Assembly (NCBI GenBank): GCA_963717445.1
Contig: OY970334.1
Span: forward strand, 3,720,001-3,784,000
Reading direction: 5' to 3'
Source of the DNA: JAGVPT01 sp963717445
GTDB taxonomy: Bacteria > Bacteroidota > Ignavibacteria > UBA10030 > UBA8401
Length of the DNA stretch: 64,000 nt
Shown one piece after another: positions 1 through 8,234 of the stretch (its first letter is position 1; each line of letters opens with the position of its first letter). The notes beneath the pieces were generated by a model that worked only from the letters and a program-made list of their open reading frames with translations, searched no databases and was not told where the DNA came from. The position numbers and the translations under genes were made by a program.

Positions 1-302
1 ACGTTATCAAAAAATACCAATTTTGCTTTGTGCTTAATGCAAGCATCTATTGTGGCACGCATAAGTTTCGGCCATTTACTCTGCCAAACTTTTGTGCTGT
101 AATCAAATCCAACCAATAGATATACAACTTCAGAGCCCTCGACAGCTTTTTCAACCTGAGTCCCGTCTGATAATTCGGCTGGGAATAATTCATCTGTTTC
201 ATTTACTCTTTTTGGATTCCGACTTACTAATCGTATTTGGTTAGTATAATTCCTTAATTCCTCTCCCAATATAGAACCTATTGTTCCGTTTGCTCCCAAA
301 AT
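1..302 (-). pseudogene. NAD(P)-dependent epimerase / NmrA-like protein fragment
   Basis: Read on the minus strand from the edge of IS copy 1, one open frame runs off the left end of the window. It begins ILGANGTIG, the Rossmann-fold dinucleotide-binding motif GxxGxxG that sits at the extreme N-terminus of extended/atypical short-chain dehydrogenases. It continues with RLVSRNPKRV (typical of beta2 in NmrA-like proteins) and VVYLLVGFDY. The start codon and first few residues are missing because the IS abuts the gene; the IS end would supply VT before ILG. Orientation matches the left array, so it is probably the next cassette. The 3' end lies outside the window. Confidence 0.75.
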
Positions 303-350
303 TGTGACCTGCCCCCAGTTTATGTGCCAATGTTAAGTTAGTTAATTTTT

Positions 351-1148
351 TCAGGCATTGGCAACCTGAAGTGAATAAAATGTTTCCGGTGCCGGTGGTT
401 TGTAGCCTAACGAACTGTGTGGTCTGATTTTGTTGTAGTAGTTCCTCCATCGTTCCGTCACAACCTTTGCCTCCGTAATTGTATCAAAGATCTCTCCATT
501 AAGCAACTCGTCTCTTAACTTTCCGTTGAATGATTCGATGTATCCGTTCTCCCAAGGACTTCCCGGTTCGATAAAGAGTGGATCCACACCGAGCCGTTGA
601 AGCCATGTTCGTACTGCCTCTGCAATAAACTCCGGTCCATTGTCCGAGCGGATATGTGCCGGGGTTCCCCTCGTCACAAATAATTCTGCTAAAGCCTCCA
701 CAACATCGTTCGAGGTAAGCTTCCGGTCAATCCTGATCGCCAGGCATTCTCTGGTGTACTCGTCGATCACGTTGAGCATCCTTAACGGTTTTCCATTACT
801 CGTTCTGTCTGCAACAAAATCATAACTCCAGACGTGATCCTTGTGTTCTGGTCTCAGTCGGATATAGGATCCATCATTGAGCCATAAACGTCGTCGCTTG
901 CGCTGCCTTTTGGGCACTTTCAGGCCTTCCTGACGCCATATCCGTTCGACTCGCTTGTGGTTCACACGCCATCCTTCAGTCCTCAGTAACAAGGTTACCC
1001 GACGATAGCCATAACGCCCATATTGACATGCCAGCTCTGTGATGCGCTGTGTAAGGCGTTCTTCTTCTTCGCTGGCTCTGTGCTCTTGTCGCTGCGTTGA
1101 TCGTGCTTGTCCCAATACACGGCATACTCGTCGCTCTGATACGATCAT
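351..1148 (-). CDS. IS3-family transposase OrfB (DDE integrase core), copy 1
   Basis: 265 aa from the first ATG. It has an HTH_21-like N-terminal region (YGRYGYRRVTLLL) and an rve core with the catalytic triad D110 (WSYDF), D169 (SDNGPEF) and E205 (ENGYIESFNGK); the D-E spacing of 35 is canonical. Upstream in the same frame is GKLLSPVKRRRAAEEIQEE, so the active product is probably an OrfAB fusion made by -1 frameshifting at the slippery site GGGAAAC (minus strand, 1199-1205). Confidence 0.93.
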   Translation of the reverse strand: MIVSERRVCRVLGQARSTQRQEHRASEEEERLTQRITELACQYGRYGYRRVTLLLRTEGWRVNHKRVERIWRQEGLKVPKRQRKRRRLWLNDGSYIRLRPEHKDHVWSYDFVADRTSNGKPLRMLNVIDEYTRECLAIRIDRKLTSNDVVEALAELFVTRGTPAHIRSDNGPEFIAEAVRTWLQRLGVDPLFIEPGSPWENGYIESFNGKLRDELLNGEIFDTITEAKVVTERWRNYYNKIRPHSSLGYKPPAPETFYSLQVANA

Positions 1149-1170
1149 TTCTTCCTGGATCTCTTCCGCT

Positions 1171-1205
1171 GCCCGGCGCCGTTTGACCGGGCTTAAAAGT
1201 TTCCC
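1171..1205 (-). promoter_or_regulatory. Programmed -1 frameshift signal of IS copy 1
   Basis: On the minus strand the end of orfA reads G GGA AAC TTT TAA: a canonical XXXYYYZ heptamer (GGGAAAC) in the right phase. It is followed by a GCCCGG...CCGGGC stem-loop (1171-1192) that could stimulate slippage. After slippage the frame enters GKLLSP of orfB. The same signal lies at 23257-23263, 32212-32218 and, with a changed loop, 43143-43149. Confidence 0.75.
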
Positions 1206-1471
1206 CGTGAGGCTTCCTTCAAGATCGAGTTATCAATCGTCAGATCCGCCACGACCCTCCGCAATCGGCTGTTCTCCTGTTCTAGCTCCTTCAATCGCTT
1301 TGCCTGATCAACCCGTAGGCCTCCATACTCCCTCCGCCACTTGTAATACGTTGCATCGCTTATTCCAAGCTGTCGCATCACTTCCTCGATCGACATCCCC
1401 TTAGCCTGCAAGACCTCTGCTTCTCGCAGTTTGTTGATGATCTCCTCCGCTGTATGCTTTTTTCTGCTCAT
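1193..1471 (-). CDS. IS3-family transposase OrfA, copy 1
   Basis: 92 aa. It begins SRKKHTAEEIINKLREAEVL and contains the HTH_8 transposase fold with the motif GISDATYYKWRREYGG, then a leucine-zipper-like coiled coil (KRLKELEQENSRLRRVVADL) used for multimerisation in IS3 elements. It ends KEASRGNF at the frameshift site. Confidence 0.92.
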   Translation of the reverse strand: MSRKKHTAEEIINKLREAEVLQAKGMSIEEVMRQLGISDATYYKWRREYGGLRVDQAKRLKELEQENSRLRRVVADLTIDNSILKEASRGNF

Positions 1472-1553
1472 TGCTGCCTCCGTTGATCCACAATATAAAA
1501 TTTTCTAACTTCAGAGTGGATCGGTTTTTGGGGGGCAGGTCACAATTCGTGTG

Positions 1554-1705
1554 TTCTAACGGACCGGAGCTAAGCTGCGGCAACGAAGTGCCGCAGCAAC
1601 CAAATCCAGTCCGCGCGTGGCAAGTCATGTCCGATAGTAGCTACTTGTTTCGCGCGTGCAAAATCGTCGACCGCTGGTTCCGTCAGCTTGAGCGACTGGT
1701 TAGGT
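1554..1705 (-). repeat. attC L1 (type II)
   Basis: Plus-strand boundaries TTCTAAC / GTTAGGT. Own site of the restriction-modification cassette to its right. Confidence 0.9.
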
Positions 1706-1801
1706 TGCGTTTTGCCGACTTGAACTATAGTGTAAACGTTGTAAAGCAAAGTATGGGGGCTTTTATCGGAGTGGTGATGAGAAGAAGAGAAGCGAGAATA
1801 G

Positions 1802-2746
1802 TTAAGCGCTTTGCTTCATTAGTTTGCGCTTGCGAACCACATATTTTTCTCGCTTGTCACTTACAGTAGATTTTTGTTTAACTTCTGCGGCAGGATAAAT
1901 GAACTCCAGATTAGCCGATGAAAACATATTGGAGTTATCCTCTCGAAGACGTTCTTCTGTCATTCTGCAATACTCAGGGTCTATTTCAATGCCAACGCTA
2001 TTGCGTCCCGCTTTTAGTGCGGCCAACATGGTCGTCCCTGATCCGCAGAATGGATCCACTACTGTATCGCCCCAAAAAGAAAACATTCTAACGAGTCTAT
2101 AAGCAAGTTCTAAAGGAAAAGGAGCTGGGTGCTTTTTGGTAGAAGCCCCGGTTAGATTCCAGAATTGTTGAAACCATTTTCCATACTCCTCTTTAGATAT
2201 CATACTCAACTTTCTTTGATGTTCAGTTGGTTGACGATATCCACCCGATTTTCTTTGCATTAAAATAAACTCGATGTCGCTTTTTATAATCGAATTTGGT
2301 TCGTATGGTTTGCCAAGAAATTTCGAACCATTGCTAACTTCGTAGCTTGCATTGCTAATCTTGTGCCAGATGATAGGATTGAGATTATCGAAACCAATTT
2401 TCCGGCATATGACGGAGATGTCTGAGTGCAGAGGAACAACGACGTGCCGACCATACTCCTTTCGTGAAAGGCAAACATCGCCAACTACACACACCATTCG
2501 ACCACCCGGAACCAAAATTCGATACATTTCCTTCCAGACTTTTGCCAACTCAGCGAGAAAGGCCTCATAATCCGAAACGTGGCCAAGTTGGCTAGAATTT
2601 TCGTTATATCGTTTTAATGTCCAATACGGCGGCGACGTTACAACAAGATGAACGGATTCATCTTTAATGAATGGTACGTTTCGGGCATCACCTTGAACAA
2701 GGCGGTGGGTGGTTGCCTCGCGTTCTCCGTTTTCTTTGGAACTCAT
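1802..2746 (-). CDS. Type II DNA methyltransferase of an XhoI-like R-M cassette
   Basis: 314 aa, beta-type motif order: catalytic motif IV TSPPYW at residues 37-42, then AdoMet-binding motif I DPFCGSGTT at 231-239 followed by VGIEIDPEYC. SPPY is common in N4-cytosine and some N6-adenine enzymes; the modified base is not decided by the sequence. Its start overlaps the upstream endonuclease stop by 4 bp (ATGA), so the two genes form an operon transcribed leftward within one cassette. It should protect host DNA from the partner nuclease. Confidence 0.9.
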   Translation of the reverse strand: MSSKENGEREATTHRLVQGDARNVPFIKDESVHLVVTSPPYWTLKRYNENSSQLGHVSDYEAFLAELAKVWKEMYRILVPGGRMVCVVGDVCLSRKEYGRHVVVPLHSDISVICRKIGFDNLNPIIWHKISNASYEVSNGSKFLGKPYEPNSIIKSDIEFILMQRKSGGYRQPTEHQRKLSMISKEEYGKWFQQFWNLTGASTKKHPAPFPLELAYRLVRMFSFWGDTVVDPFCGSGTTMLAALKAGRNSVGIEIDPEYCRMTEERLREDNSNMFSSANLEFIYPAAEVKQKSTVSDKREKYVVRKRKLMKQSA

Positions 2747-3477
2747 CGTTTCCCTTTAATTCCAAAAGCAACTATCTGAGCGACAAGTGATTTGGCAAAA
2801 ATCTCAAACGTCAAATCGTCGGCTGGTTCAGTGTATTGCCCTTTTAACCCTTTTTGTTTGTTGGATGTCAAAAAGGACGCAACATTATAATGCCGTTCTC
2901 GCACAAGCTTTCTGCAGAATAGTTCATATCGTTCAGCATACGAAGCATCGACGAACTCCGGAAAAACTTTGAAGTGAGGTTCTTCAACTCTAACCGGTTT
3001 TTGAGATTCCGGACAATCCTCAAGAAGAAAAAAGTAGCCAAGCCAAGGTTTGATTGTCTTGTTGAATGCGCCATCTCTGAATGCCGTCCATAAGTCCATC
3101 GCGCTTCCCATTGCCTCTTCAGTTCGGTTATTGAAATTGTTACCGAAAGAAGGGCCAACTTGAGATTTTGCCTCGAGAGCGAGTATAAGTTGACTGTCTT
3201 TTACTACAAGGAGATCCCACTCTTTTGTCGGGCGAAAAAAGCCGGGTAACACGAGATGCTTATTATGAAAGATATATTTTTCATCGGCTCCAGCTTCTAT
3301 AATAAGATTAGTAATGAGTTCGATGAAACCATCCATCTGGGCTCCGCCCGTAACTGCGCTTCTTGCTCCCTGATCGGCTCGACCCGATGTTGTTTGTTTA
3401 TCTGATTGTTTCTTTCGCGTGTTCCAATAAAAGGCAACAGCCTCAGCGAGTCGTTTATTTATTTCATCCATTTTCAT
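2743..3477 (-). CDS. PaeR7I/XhoI-family type II restriction endonuclease
   Basis: 244 aa, close to PaeR7I length. Family hallmarks visible: FYWNTR near residue 17, SGRADQGARSAVTGGAQMDG at 31-50, and a PDDEXK-like core with D88 (EWDLLVV) and E102-A-K104 (ALEAKSQ). PaeR7I and XhoI cut CTCGAG; the same target here is inference from family resemblance. It precedes the methyltransferase in a 4-bp overlapping operon. Endonuclease-first order in a mobile cassette would need delayed nuclease activity or regulation I cannot see. Confidence 0.82.
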   Translation of the reverse strand: MKMDEINKRLAEAVAFYWNTRKKQSDKQTTSGRADQGARSAVTGGAQMDGFIELITNLIIEAGADEKYIFHNKHLVLPGFFRPTKEWDLLVVKDSQLILALEAKSQVGPSFGNNFNNRTEEAMGSAMDLWTAFRDGAFNKTIKPWLGYFFLLEDCPESQKPVRVEEPHFKVFPEFVDASYAERYELFCRKLVRERHYNVASFLTSNKQKGLKGQYTEPADDLTFEIFAKSLVAQIVAFGIKGKR

Positions 3478-3588
3478 CGTAAAGTTTGATTGGTATGCTC
3501 AAGATAGTAAAACGAGGCCAATATTCCAATGCTTTGGACAGCATTTTCCGGCCATATCTGCTACCGTTAGGGGCAAGTTCAAAACGCA

Positions 3589-3740
3589 ACCTAACGGACC
3601 GGAGCTAAGCTGCGGCAACGAAGTGCCGCAGCGACGGAATCCAGTCCGCGCGAGCTATGTCCTGTCCGATTGTAGCTGGTTGTTGCGCGCGTGCAAAATC
3701 ATCGACGGCTGGTTCCGTCAGCTTGAGCGACTGGTTAGGT
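3589..3740 (-). repeat. attC L2 (type II)
   Basis: Boundaries ACCTAAC / GTTAGGT. Own site of a family A mini-cassette. Confidence 0.9.
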
Positions 3741-3829
3741 GGCAGAGAGAGTTGGTTAATCTGCACAATACCTCGCGCTAAGAATGTTTTATTTTTGATA
3801 CTATTTGTAGACATAGCTCCCAAGCAAGA

Positions 3830-3976
3830 TTACATGGGAAGCTTTCGAACCTGTAGGCAAGAAGATACCAACACACATTCTATTAAATAAATTCGACTGT
3901 TTGTAGACTCAAGCTTTTGGAAGCTCAATTGGAAAAGCGAATCTTGAATTACTGAAACTATTTCTTTCTTAGCCAT
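3830..3976 (-). CDS. Family A mini-cassette small protein (48 aa)
   Basis: An uncatalogued 48-codon frame begins MAKKEIVSVIQDSLF and ends VRKLPM just before a conserved GGGAGCTATG element. The ATG lies 14 nt after the upstream attC, where cassette genes usually start; there is no strong ribosome site (CTTGGA ATG). The frame recurs in the other family A cassettes (15319, 20704, 37955, 38357), with start-less or shifted copies at 17076, 27537 and 19127. No known domain is recognised. Substitutions between copies are mostly non-synonymous, so coding selection is unproven. Confidence 0.45.
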   Translation of the reverse strand: MAKKEIVSVIQDSLFQLSFQKLESTNSRIYLIECVLVSSCLQVRKLPM

Positions 3977-3990
3977 TCCAAGTTTTTGCC

Positions 3991-4142
3991 ACCTAACGGA
4001 CCGGAGCTAAGCTGCGGCAACGAAGTGCCGCAGCGACGGAATCCAGTCCGCGCGTGGCAAGTCATGTCCGATTGTAGCTGGTTGTTTCGCGCGTGTTAAA
4101 TCATCGACGGCTGGTTCCGTCAGCTTGAGCGACTGGTTAGGG
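3991..4142 (-). repeat. attC L3 (type II)
   Basis: Boundaries ACCTAAC / GTTAGGG; supplies the stop codon of the GNAT gene on its right. Confidence 0.9.
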
Positions 4143-4604
4143 CGCAGCTTTATTGTTAATCCCTTTTTCGAAGCATACACTATTTTCGATTTGGGCATAC
4201 TGGCCGTAGTTTGCCATAAGTTTGTATCCATTTTTTTTGTAAAGTTCAATTGCTTCTGGTTGTCTTTTTCCCGTTTCCAATATGCACTTTTCATAAGACA
4301 ACTCAACTGCCCATGTTTCCAATTCAGCCAAAACTCTGCTGGCAATTCCTTTTCCTCTATTTTCAGGTGAAGTGTACATTCGTTTAATTTCCATCGTGCT
4401 TGGTGTGAATTCCTTTATAGCACCGCAACCGACTGGTTTATCATTTTCGTATGCGACAATGACATATTTGATCTTGTCAATTTTATTGAATTGCGCATAA
4501 AATGAATGTTCATTTCCGTCTCTTTGCGCCAAATCAGCATCAAGGCTTCTTACGAGATCGACGAAATCTTGGTTGTCTGAGTCGGTTCTTATTATCTTAA
4601 TCAT
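4137..4604 (-). CDS. GNAT-family N-acetyltransferase
   Basis: 155 aa. The acetyl-CoA pyrophosphate-binding loop is seen as RGKGIA in YTSPENRGKGIASRVL, followed by EKCILETGKRQPEAIELYKK and NGYKLM, the usual beta5-alpha4-beta6 region. Preceding MEIKRMYT is the beta4 strand. Substrate is unknown; this layout resembles single-domain GNATs that acetylate small molecules or amino groups. The stop TAA is provided by the attC box CCCTAAC, so the last residues (KAAP) are encoded by the site itself. Confidence 0.88.
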   Translation of the reverse strand: MIKIIRTDSDNQDFVDLVRSLDADLAQRDGNEHSFYAQFNKIDKIKYVIVAYENDKPVGCGAIKEFTPSTMEIKRMYTSPENRGKGIASRVLAELETWAVELSYEKCILETGKRQPEAIELYKKNGYKLMANYGQYAQIENSVCFEKGINNKAAP

Positions 4605-4659
4605 CGTGCAGTTACTTTAATGGTTAGTCACAGTCTCAATGTTAACGAAATGCGCTGCG

Positions 4660-4812
4660 CCCTAACGGACCGGAGCTAAGCTGCGGCGGCGAACAGCCAA
4701 TTCCATGTACTCAGTTGCGCGGACGTATCTGCTGATCATATCATTCTCGGCGTACTGTCGCGCGGCGAAATCGTCGACGTCTGGTTCCGTCAGCTTGAGC
4801 GACTGGTTAGAA
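4660..4812 (-). repeat. attC L4 (type III, diverged)
   Basis: Boundaries CCCTAAC / GTTAGAA. The centre is the most diverged of the type III sites. Confidence 0.85.
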
Positions 4813-4965
4813 CGCGCGCGGTAGAATATTTAGGAAACAGAAAAATTGAATCTGCAAAATAAGCAAGCGACTTGGTTTGGCAGTTTGCGACTGTTTGCGG
4901 CGTTGCGAATGGTTTGTGTAGGGAGTGTTCAAGATTTTAAGAAGAATTAAGGAACTAAATAACCG

Positions 4966-5871
4966 TTATGTAAATGATCCCCTTTTCAGGGCTGCGTCAG
5001 GATCGTACCAAACAGCGTTAATGAAGCCCTGAATTTCTTGAACGAATCTCCAGATGATCTCAGCATCAATCGGAAACTCTTGATGTTGATTCTTTACCTC
5101 TCGCAGGACAGCTCGCTTTTCAAACGGTAAACGCTTTGCTCGTCTGAGCAAGAAAACATTTTCGATTTCGGTGAGCCTGCTGTCTTCTGGCGTCATGTCA
5201 AGATACTCGACCAGAAGGTAATACTTGGAAATAGGGCAACCTTGTTTTAATCTAGCAGCAGTTCCAGCACTTTCTTGGAACATAGTCTTGTCGAGATTGA
5301 TCTTACATTCTGCCGCCAAAACCGCAAGATATAGGCTCCCTTGGTTGGTTTTGTTCGTTGTGAATTGAGAGTCAGATGAAAATTTGTAATGAATTGTCTT
5401 GCCAATTGCGAAGTCTTGGTCTTTTAATTTCAAAACCACCTCTGGTCTGCTATCAAGACTAGCTAGATTTGAGGGTGTAAAGGAGAGGGACATGAATGCT
5501 GTTTGAGGGCCAACGTCTAAAGCGAATGACGGAAGTTCGTTTAGGATATTTGGATGAACTAGATAGATGAGAAATTCTTCTAAAACAGAGTTGTCAAGCT
5601 TAAGTTGACCCTTTTGTCGTTTGAGAAAATCGCTGCCTCGTTTGGCGATAAGTTCCACCTCGAGGTAATCTTTGTAATCATTCAGCAATCGGGTCATTTC
5701 AACAACTCTGTCTTTCTTATTTGATTTGAGTGATTGCGTCTGTTGAATCCATTTATCGTAAGCTGACAAAGCCTCTTTGAGAATCGCGATATCATCGGAG
5801 CACTTTGGATTCTCGATTGCAGCCATGAGCTTTTCCCTGTGTGGCGTACTAGACATTCTGTAGGACTCCAT
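4966..5871 (-). CDS. Bpu10I-like type II restriction endonuclease
   Basis: 301 aa (286 from the alternative start at 5856, MSSTPHREK). A PDDEXK-like active site is suggested by LAVLAAECKINLDKTMFQE, with E188-C-K190 as the ExK pair, followed by KQGCPISKYYLLVEYLDMTPED and VFLLRRAKR, which resemble the Bpu10I family (asymmetric CCTNAGC cutters). Recognition site is inference. It overlaps the 3' end of the upstream methyltransferase, giving a compact two-gene R-M cassette with the methyltransferase first. Confidence 0.7.
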   Translation of the reverse strand: MESYRMSSTPHREKLMAAIENPKCSDDIAILKEALSAYDKWIQQTQSLKSNKKDRVVEMTRLLNDYKDYLEVELIAKRGSDFLKRQKGQLKLDNSVLEEFLIYLVHPNILNELPSFALDVGPQTAFMSLSFTPSNLASLDSRPEVVLKLKDQDFAIGKTIHYKFSSDSQFTTNKTNQGSLYLAVLAAECKINLDKTMFQESAGTAARLKQGCPISKYYLLVEYLDMTPEDSRLTEIENVFLLRRAKRLPFEKRAVLREVKNQHQEFPIDAEIIWRFVQEIQGFINAVWYDPDAALKRGSFT

Positions 5872-7045
5872 TTACCGTGAAAATTGGTGATTCGTTAGTT
5901 GACTCGATTGATTCAATCGCATCCTTAATTTCCGAATGAACCTCTATTGGCGATCCATGTATTGCTGCGGTGAGATGTTTTCTAGCAACATTTCTTGCAA
6001 TAGAGCTATAAGGGGCTGAGGTAGATTTATTTGTCACAATTATATCTTCTTTGATTTTGATACCGTATCTATTAATAAAGCTTCTCTCGTAGTTTGTGAC
6101 TGAACCAAAACCTTCAGAGAATCGAAGGAGGTCTTTCACTATAAAGCTGTTCTGAAAGGGTACACGTCGGACATTAGATTCTCTGCCTATCACTAATACT
6201 AGCGTTCCACTTGGCTTTAATGCGTACCAAAAGCTTTCTAAAGCTTTGGACATATCGAGGCAATATTGAGTAACGGTTTTAAATCTGTTACCTCTGTTTT
6301 TTCTATTCGAACCAAACTCACTGACGGCAACCTTTAACAAGTTCCATCCTAGTCTTTCAAGAATGGCCCGATGATTCTGATGGTAGTTGAAAACATTAAT
6401 GTAAGGTGGGCTGGTAAGTATGAGATCCGCTTCCGAATTGCAGAAAGTGTGAATCGTGCGGGCATCGGATAAGTGTGCGGTTATAGTGCAATCGGTGTAA
6501 GGTAGTGCCAAGGTCGATTCCTTGATATGTTCAAAGGAATTAATGATAGTCTGGACAAGTCCATTCCTTTGACGACTCTCGGCAACAAATAGAGTGTTGA
6601 GGGCGAGAATCCGCTCTCGTTTGTCTGTTATCTCAGATAGGAGGAGGTCTGTGAAGTCTAACAGATTCTTGTAACTTTCACGGAAATCTCGTGACTCCCT
6701 GAAAAGTGGTAAAGATTGAAAAGGTTCTGTGAATCGTCTGATTTTATCTTCAAGCATTGAGATTACCTGAAGGCGTTCGATTTCTGCGCAGTTGGCAAGA
6801 CTAAAGAACTTCGACATTGCATATGCGGCAGGATTTATCTCAAATCCATGACAACTCATTTCCTTGGCAGAACATTCTTGAAGTACAGTCCCGCTCCCTG
6901 CAAATGGATCGATCACCAAAAAACCAGTCTTTGCAAAGCTATCTAAGATATAATCTACAAATTGTGGTGTAAACTGAGCTCGCCAATTAAAAAGGTTCGA
7001 TCTCGATTTATGGGTGACATCAAGTCTATGTTGTAGCAGTCTCAT
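5849..7045 (-). CDS. DNA methyltransferase of a Bpu10I-like R-M cassette
   Basis: 398 aa. AdoMet motif I is DPFAGSGT at residues 46-53 with CHGFEINPAAYAMSKF following (motif II), and catalytic motif IV is LTSPPYINVFNYH at 210-221. The order I then IV resembles alpha/gamma-type enzymes; the long insert between them (about 150 aa) is typical of methyltransferases paired with Bpu10I/DdeI-like nucleases. Translationally coupled to the endonuclease (overlap of 8-23 bp depending on the nuclease start). Confidence 0.88.
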   Translation of the reverse strand: MRLLQHRLDVTHKSRSNLFNWRAQFTPQFVDYILDSFAKTGFLVIDPFAGSGTVLQECSAKEMSCHGFEINPAAYAMSKFFSLANCAEIERLQVISMLEDKIRRFTEPFQSLPLFRESRDFRESYKNLLDFTDLLLSEITDKRERILALNTLFVAESRQRNGLVQTIINSFEHIKESTLALPYTDCTITAHLSDARTIHTFCNSEADLILTSPPYINVFNYHQNHRAILERLGWNLLKVAVSEFGSNRKNRGNRFKTVTQYCLDMSKALESFWYALKPSGTLVLVIGRESNVRRVPFQNSFIVKDLLRFSEGFGSVTNYERSFINRYGIKIKEDIIVTNKSTSAPYSSIARNVARKHLTAAIHGSPIEVHSEIKDAIESIESTNESPIFTVNGVLQNV

Positions 7046-7153
7046 TGTATCATAATCTAAGAAATTCTTCCATCATTATGAAATCCTTAACCCGATTGCC
7101 GGAAGCCGCTTATGGCTCCCAATCTGTCTGGCCCGCGGATAACGGTTCGCGCG

Positions 7154-7306
7154 TTCTAACGGACCGGAGCTAAGCTGCGGCGACGTGCAGCCAAATCAAT
7201 CGTAGACTATACGCGCGGCAGACATTGCCTTTCCCTTAAAAATTTTTCTTTTCGCGCGGCGAAATCGTCGACAGCTGGTTCCGTCAGCTTGAGCGACTGG
7301 TTAGGT
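7154..7306 (-). repeat. attC L5 (type I)
   Basis: Boundaries TTCTAAC / GTTAGGT, AT-rich centre. Confidence 0.9.
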
Positions 7307-7314
7307 GGGCGAAC

Positions 7315-8043
7315 TTATTCTTCAGGATGCATTTCAAGCCACTTTTTCTCGATTGTGAAGTTTGGCCTTTCTAGAACCGGATCCAAGTAGTCACAACGAC
7401 AACGACCGCATTCATTACATAGAAAATAATTGCAATCCTTTGGACATTTTTTATTACCTAACCAAAGTATCTTAATTTTATAAGAAAGGAAATTTTTTCC
7501 TTTTACTTCAGTCTTTATCGACTTAATAGGAGAGCCACAATACCAACAATGACTTTCATAAATTATCGTCTCAGATATTATTCTATTTTCAACCTTTGTG
7601 ACCAGTTTGCTCCAATTGGTCATAAACCAGTTTGGCATCAATGATTTTATTCGTGCAAATAACCTGTAAAATAATTGCTTTATTTGTTTTTGAGATTCAA
7701 TCTTAAATTGTAAACCACAAGTAAAACAAGATAAAATTTTAATACCTTCGCGCACATTAATTTTGTTTGTGCACCTTGGACAAATTACATCAATCCTATT
7801 TTCAACAATTTTCCTTTTTGTTTTCTTAAACCTTACGATCTTCCGTTGATACCGGTCTGCAACATCCTTATTTATCTTGAAGTGAGTCGCAATATCTCTC
7901 ATCATATCTTTGTCGATGGTAGACATTGGCCCAGTTACTGCGTATCCATTTTTGTTGAGAAATTCAATAATGACACCGCTCGCAAGATTTAAATCCTCTG
8001 CGAGCATATATATTTTGATTTCGATTTCGGCTTCTTCTGGCAT
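7315..8043 (-). CDS. IF2-N-like domain and zinc-ribbon protein
   Basis: 242 aa. Residues 9-55 (IKIYMLAEDLNLASGVIIEF, then GYAVTGPMSTIDKDM) match the small IF2-N helical domain found at the N-terminus of translation initiation factor IF-2 and in some other proteins. A basic linker (about 66-82) leads to a Cys4 ribbon C88/C91...C106/C109. The C-terminal half holds two further Cys-rich segments (CWYCGSP and CPKDCNYFLCNECGRCRC). No GTPase domain is present. The fusion suggests ribosome or nucleic-acid binding; function is not known. Confidence 0.65.
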   Translation of the reverse strand: MPEEAEIEIKIYMLAEDLNLASGVIIEFLNKNGYAVTGPMSTIDKDMMRDIATHFKINKDVADRYQRKIVRFKKTKRKIVENRIDVICPRCTNKINVREGIKILSCFTCGLQFKIESQKQIKQLFYRLFARIKSLMPNWFMTNWSKLVTKVENRIISETIIYESHCWYCGSPIKSIKTEVKGKNFLSYKIKILWLGNKKCPKDCNYFLCNECGRCRCDYLDPVLERPNFTIEKKWLEMHPEE

Positions 8044-8081
8044 TTAGATTTCTCTATAAAATTGAGATTGCCTTTCCGCCC

Positions 8082-8234
8082 ACCTAACGGACCGGAGCTA
8101 AGCTGCGGCGGCGAACAGCCGCCGCACGGTAGTTAGTTGCGCGGACGTTCCAGTCAGACACACTTAAGTCCGTCCAACAACGCGCGGCGAAATCGTCGAC
8201 GGCTGGTTCCGTCAGCTTGAGCGACTGGTTAGCC
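8082..8234 (-). repeat. attC L6 (type III)
   Basis: Boundaries ACCTAAC / GTTAGCC. Provides the stop of the DUF2867 gene. Confidence 0.9.

Larger units (their letters stand above)
305..1542 (-). mobile_element. IS3-family element, IS407-group-like, copy 1
   Basis: The element is 1238 bp, bounded by inverted ends TGACCTGCCCCC / GGGGGGCAGGTCA. It carries orfA and orfB in the minus direction. Flanks are ATTG on the left and CAAT on the right, so no direct target duplication is present although this group normally makes 4 bp. It matches copies 2 and 3 apart from one base I noticed near 887 (TTA versus CTA, both Leu). Lack of a duplication suggests the junctions were rearranged after insertion. 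Confidence 0.92.

Noticed and set aside
305..1546. ATTG / CAAT flanks of IS copy 1 as an inverted target duplication
   Set aside because: Target duplications are direct; a 4-5 base complementary match can be chance.
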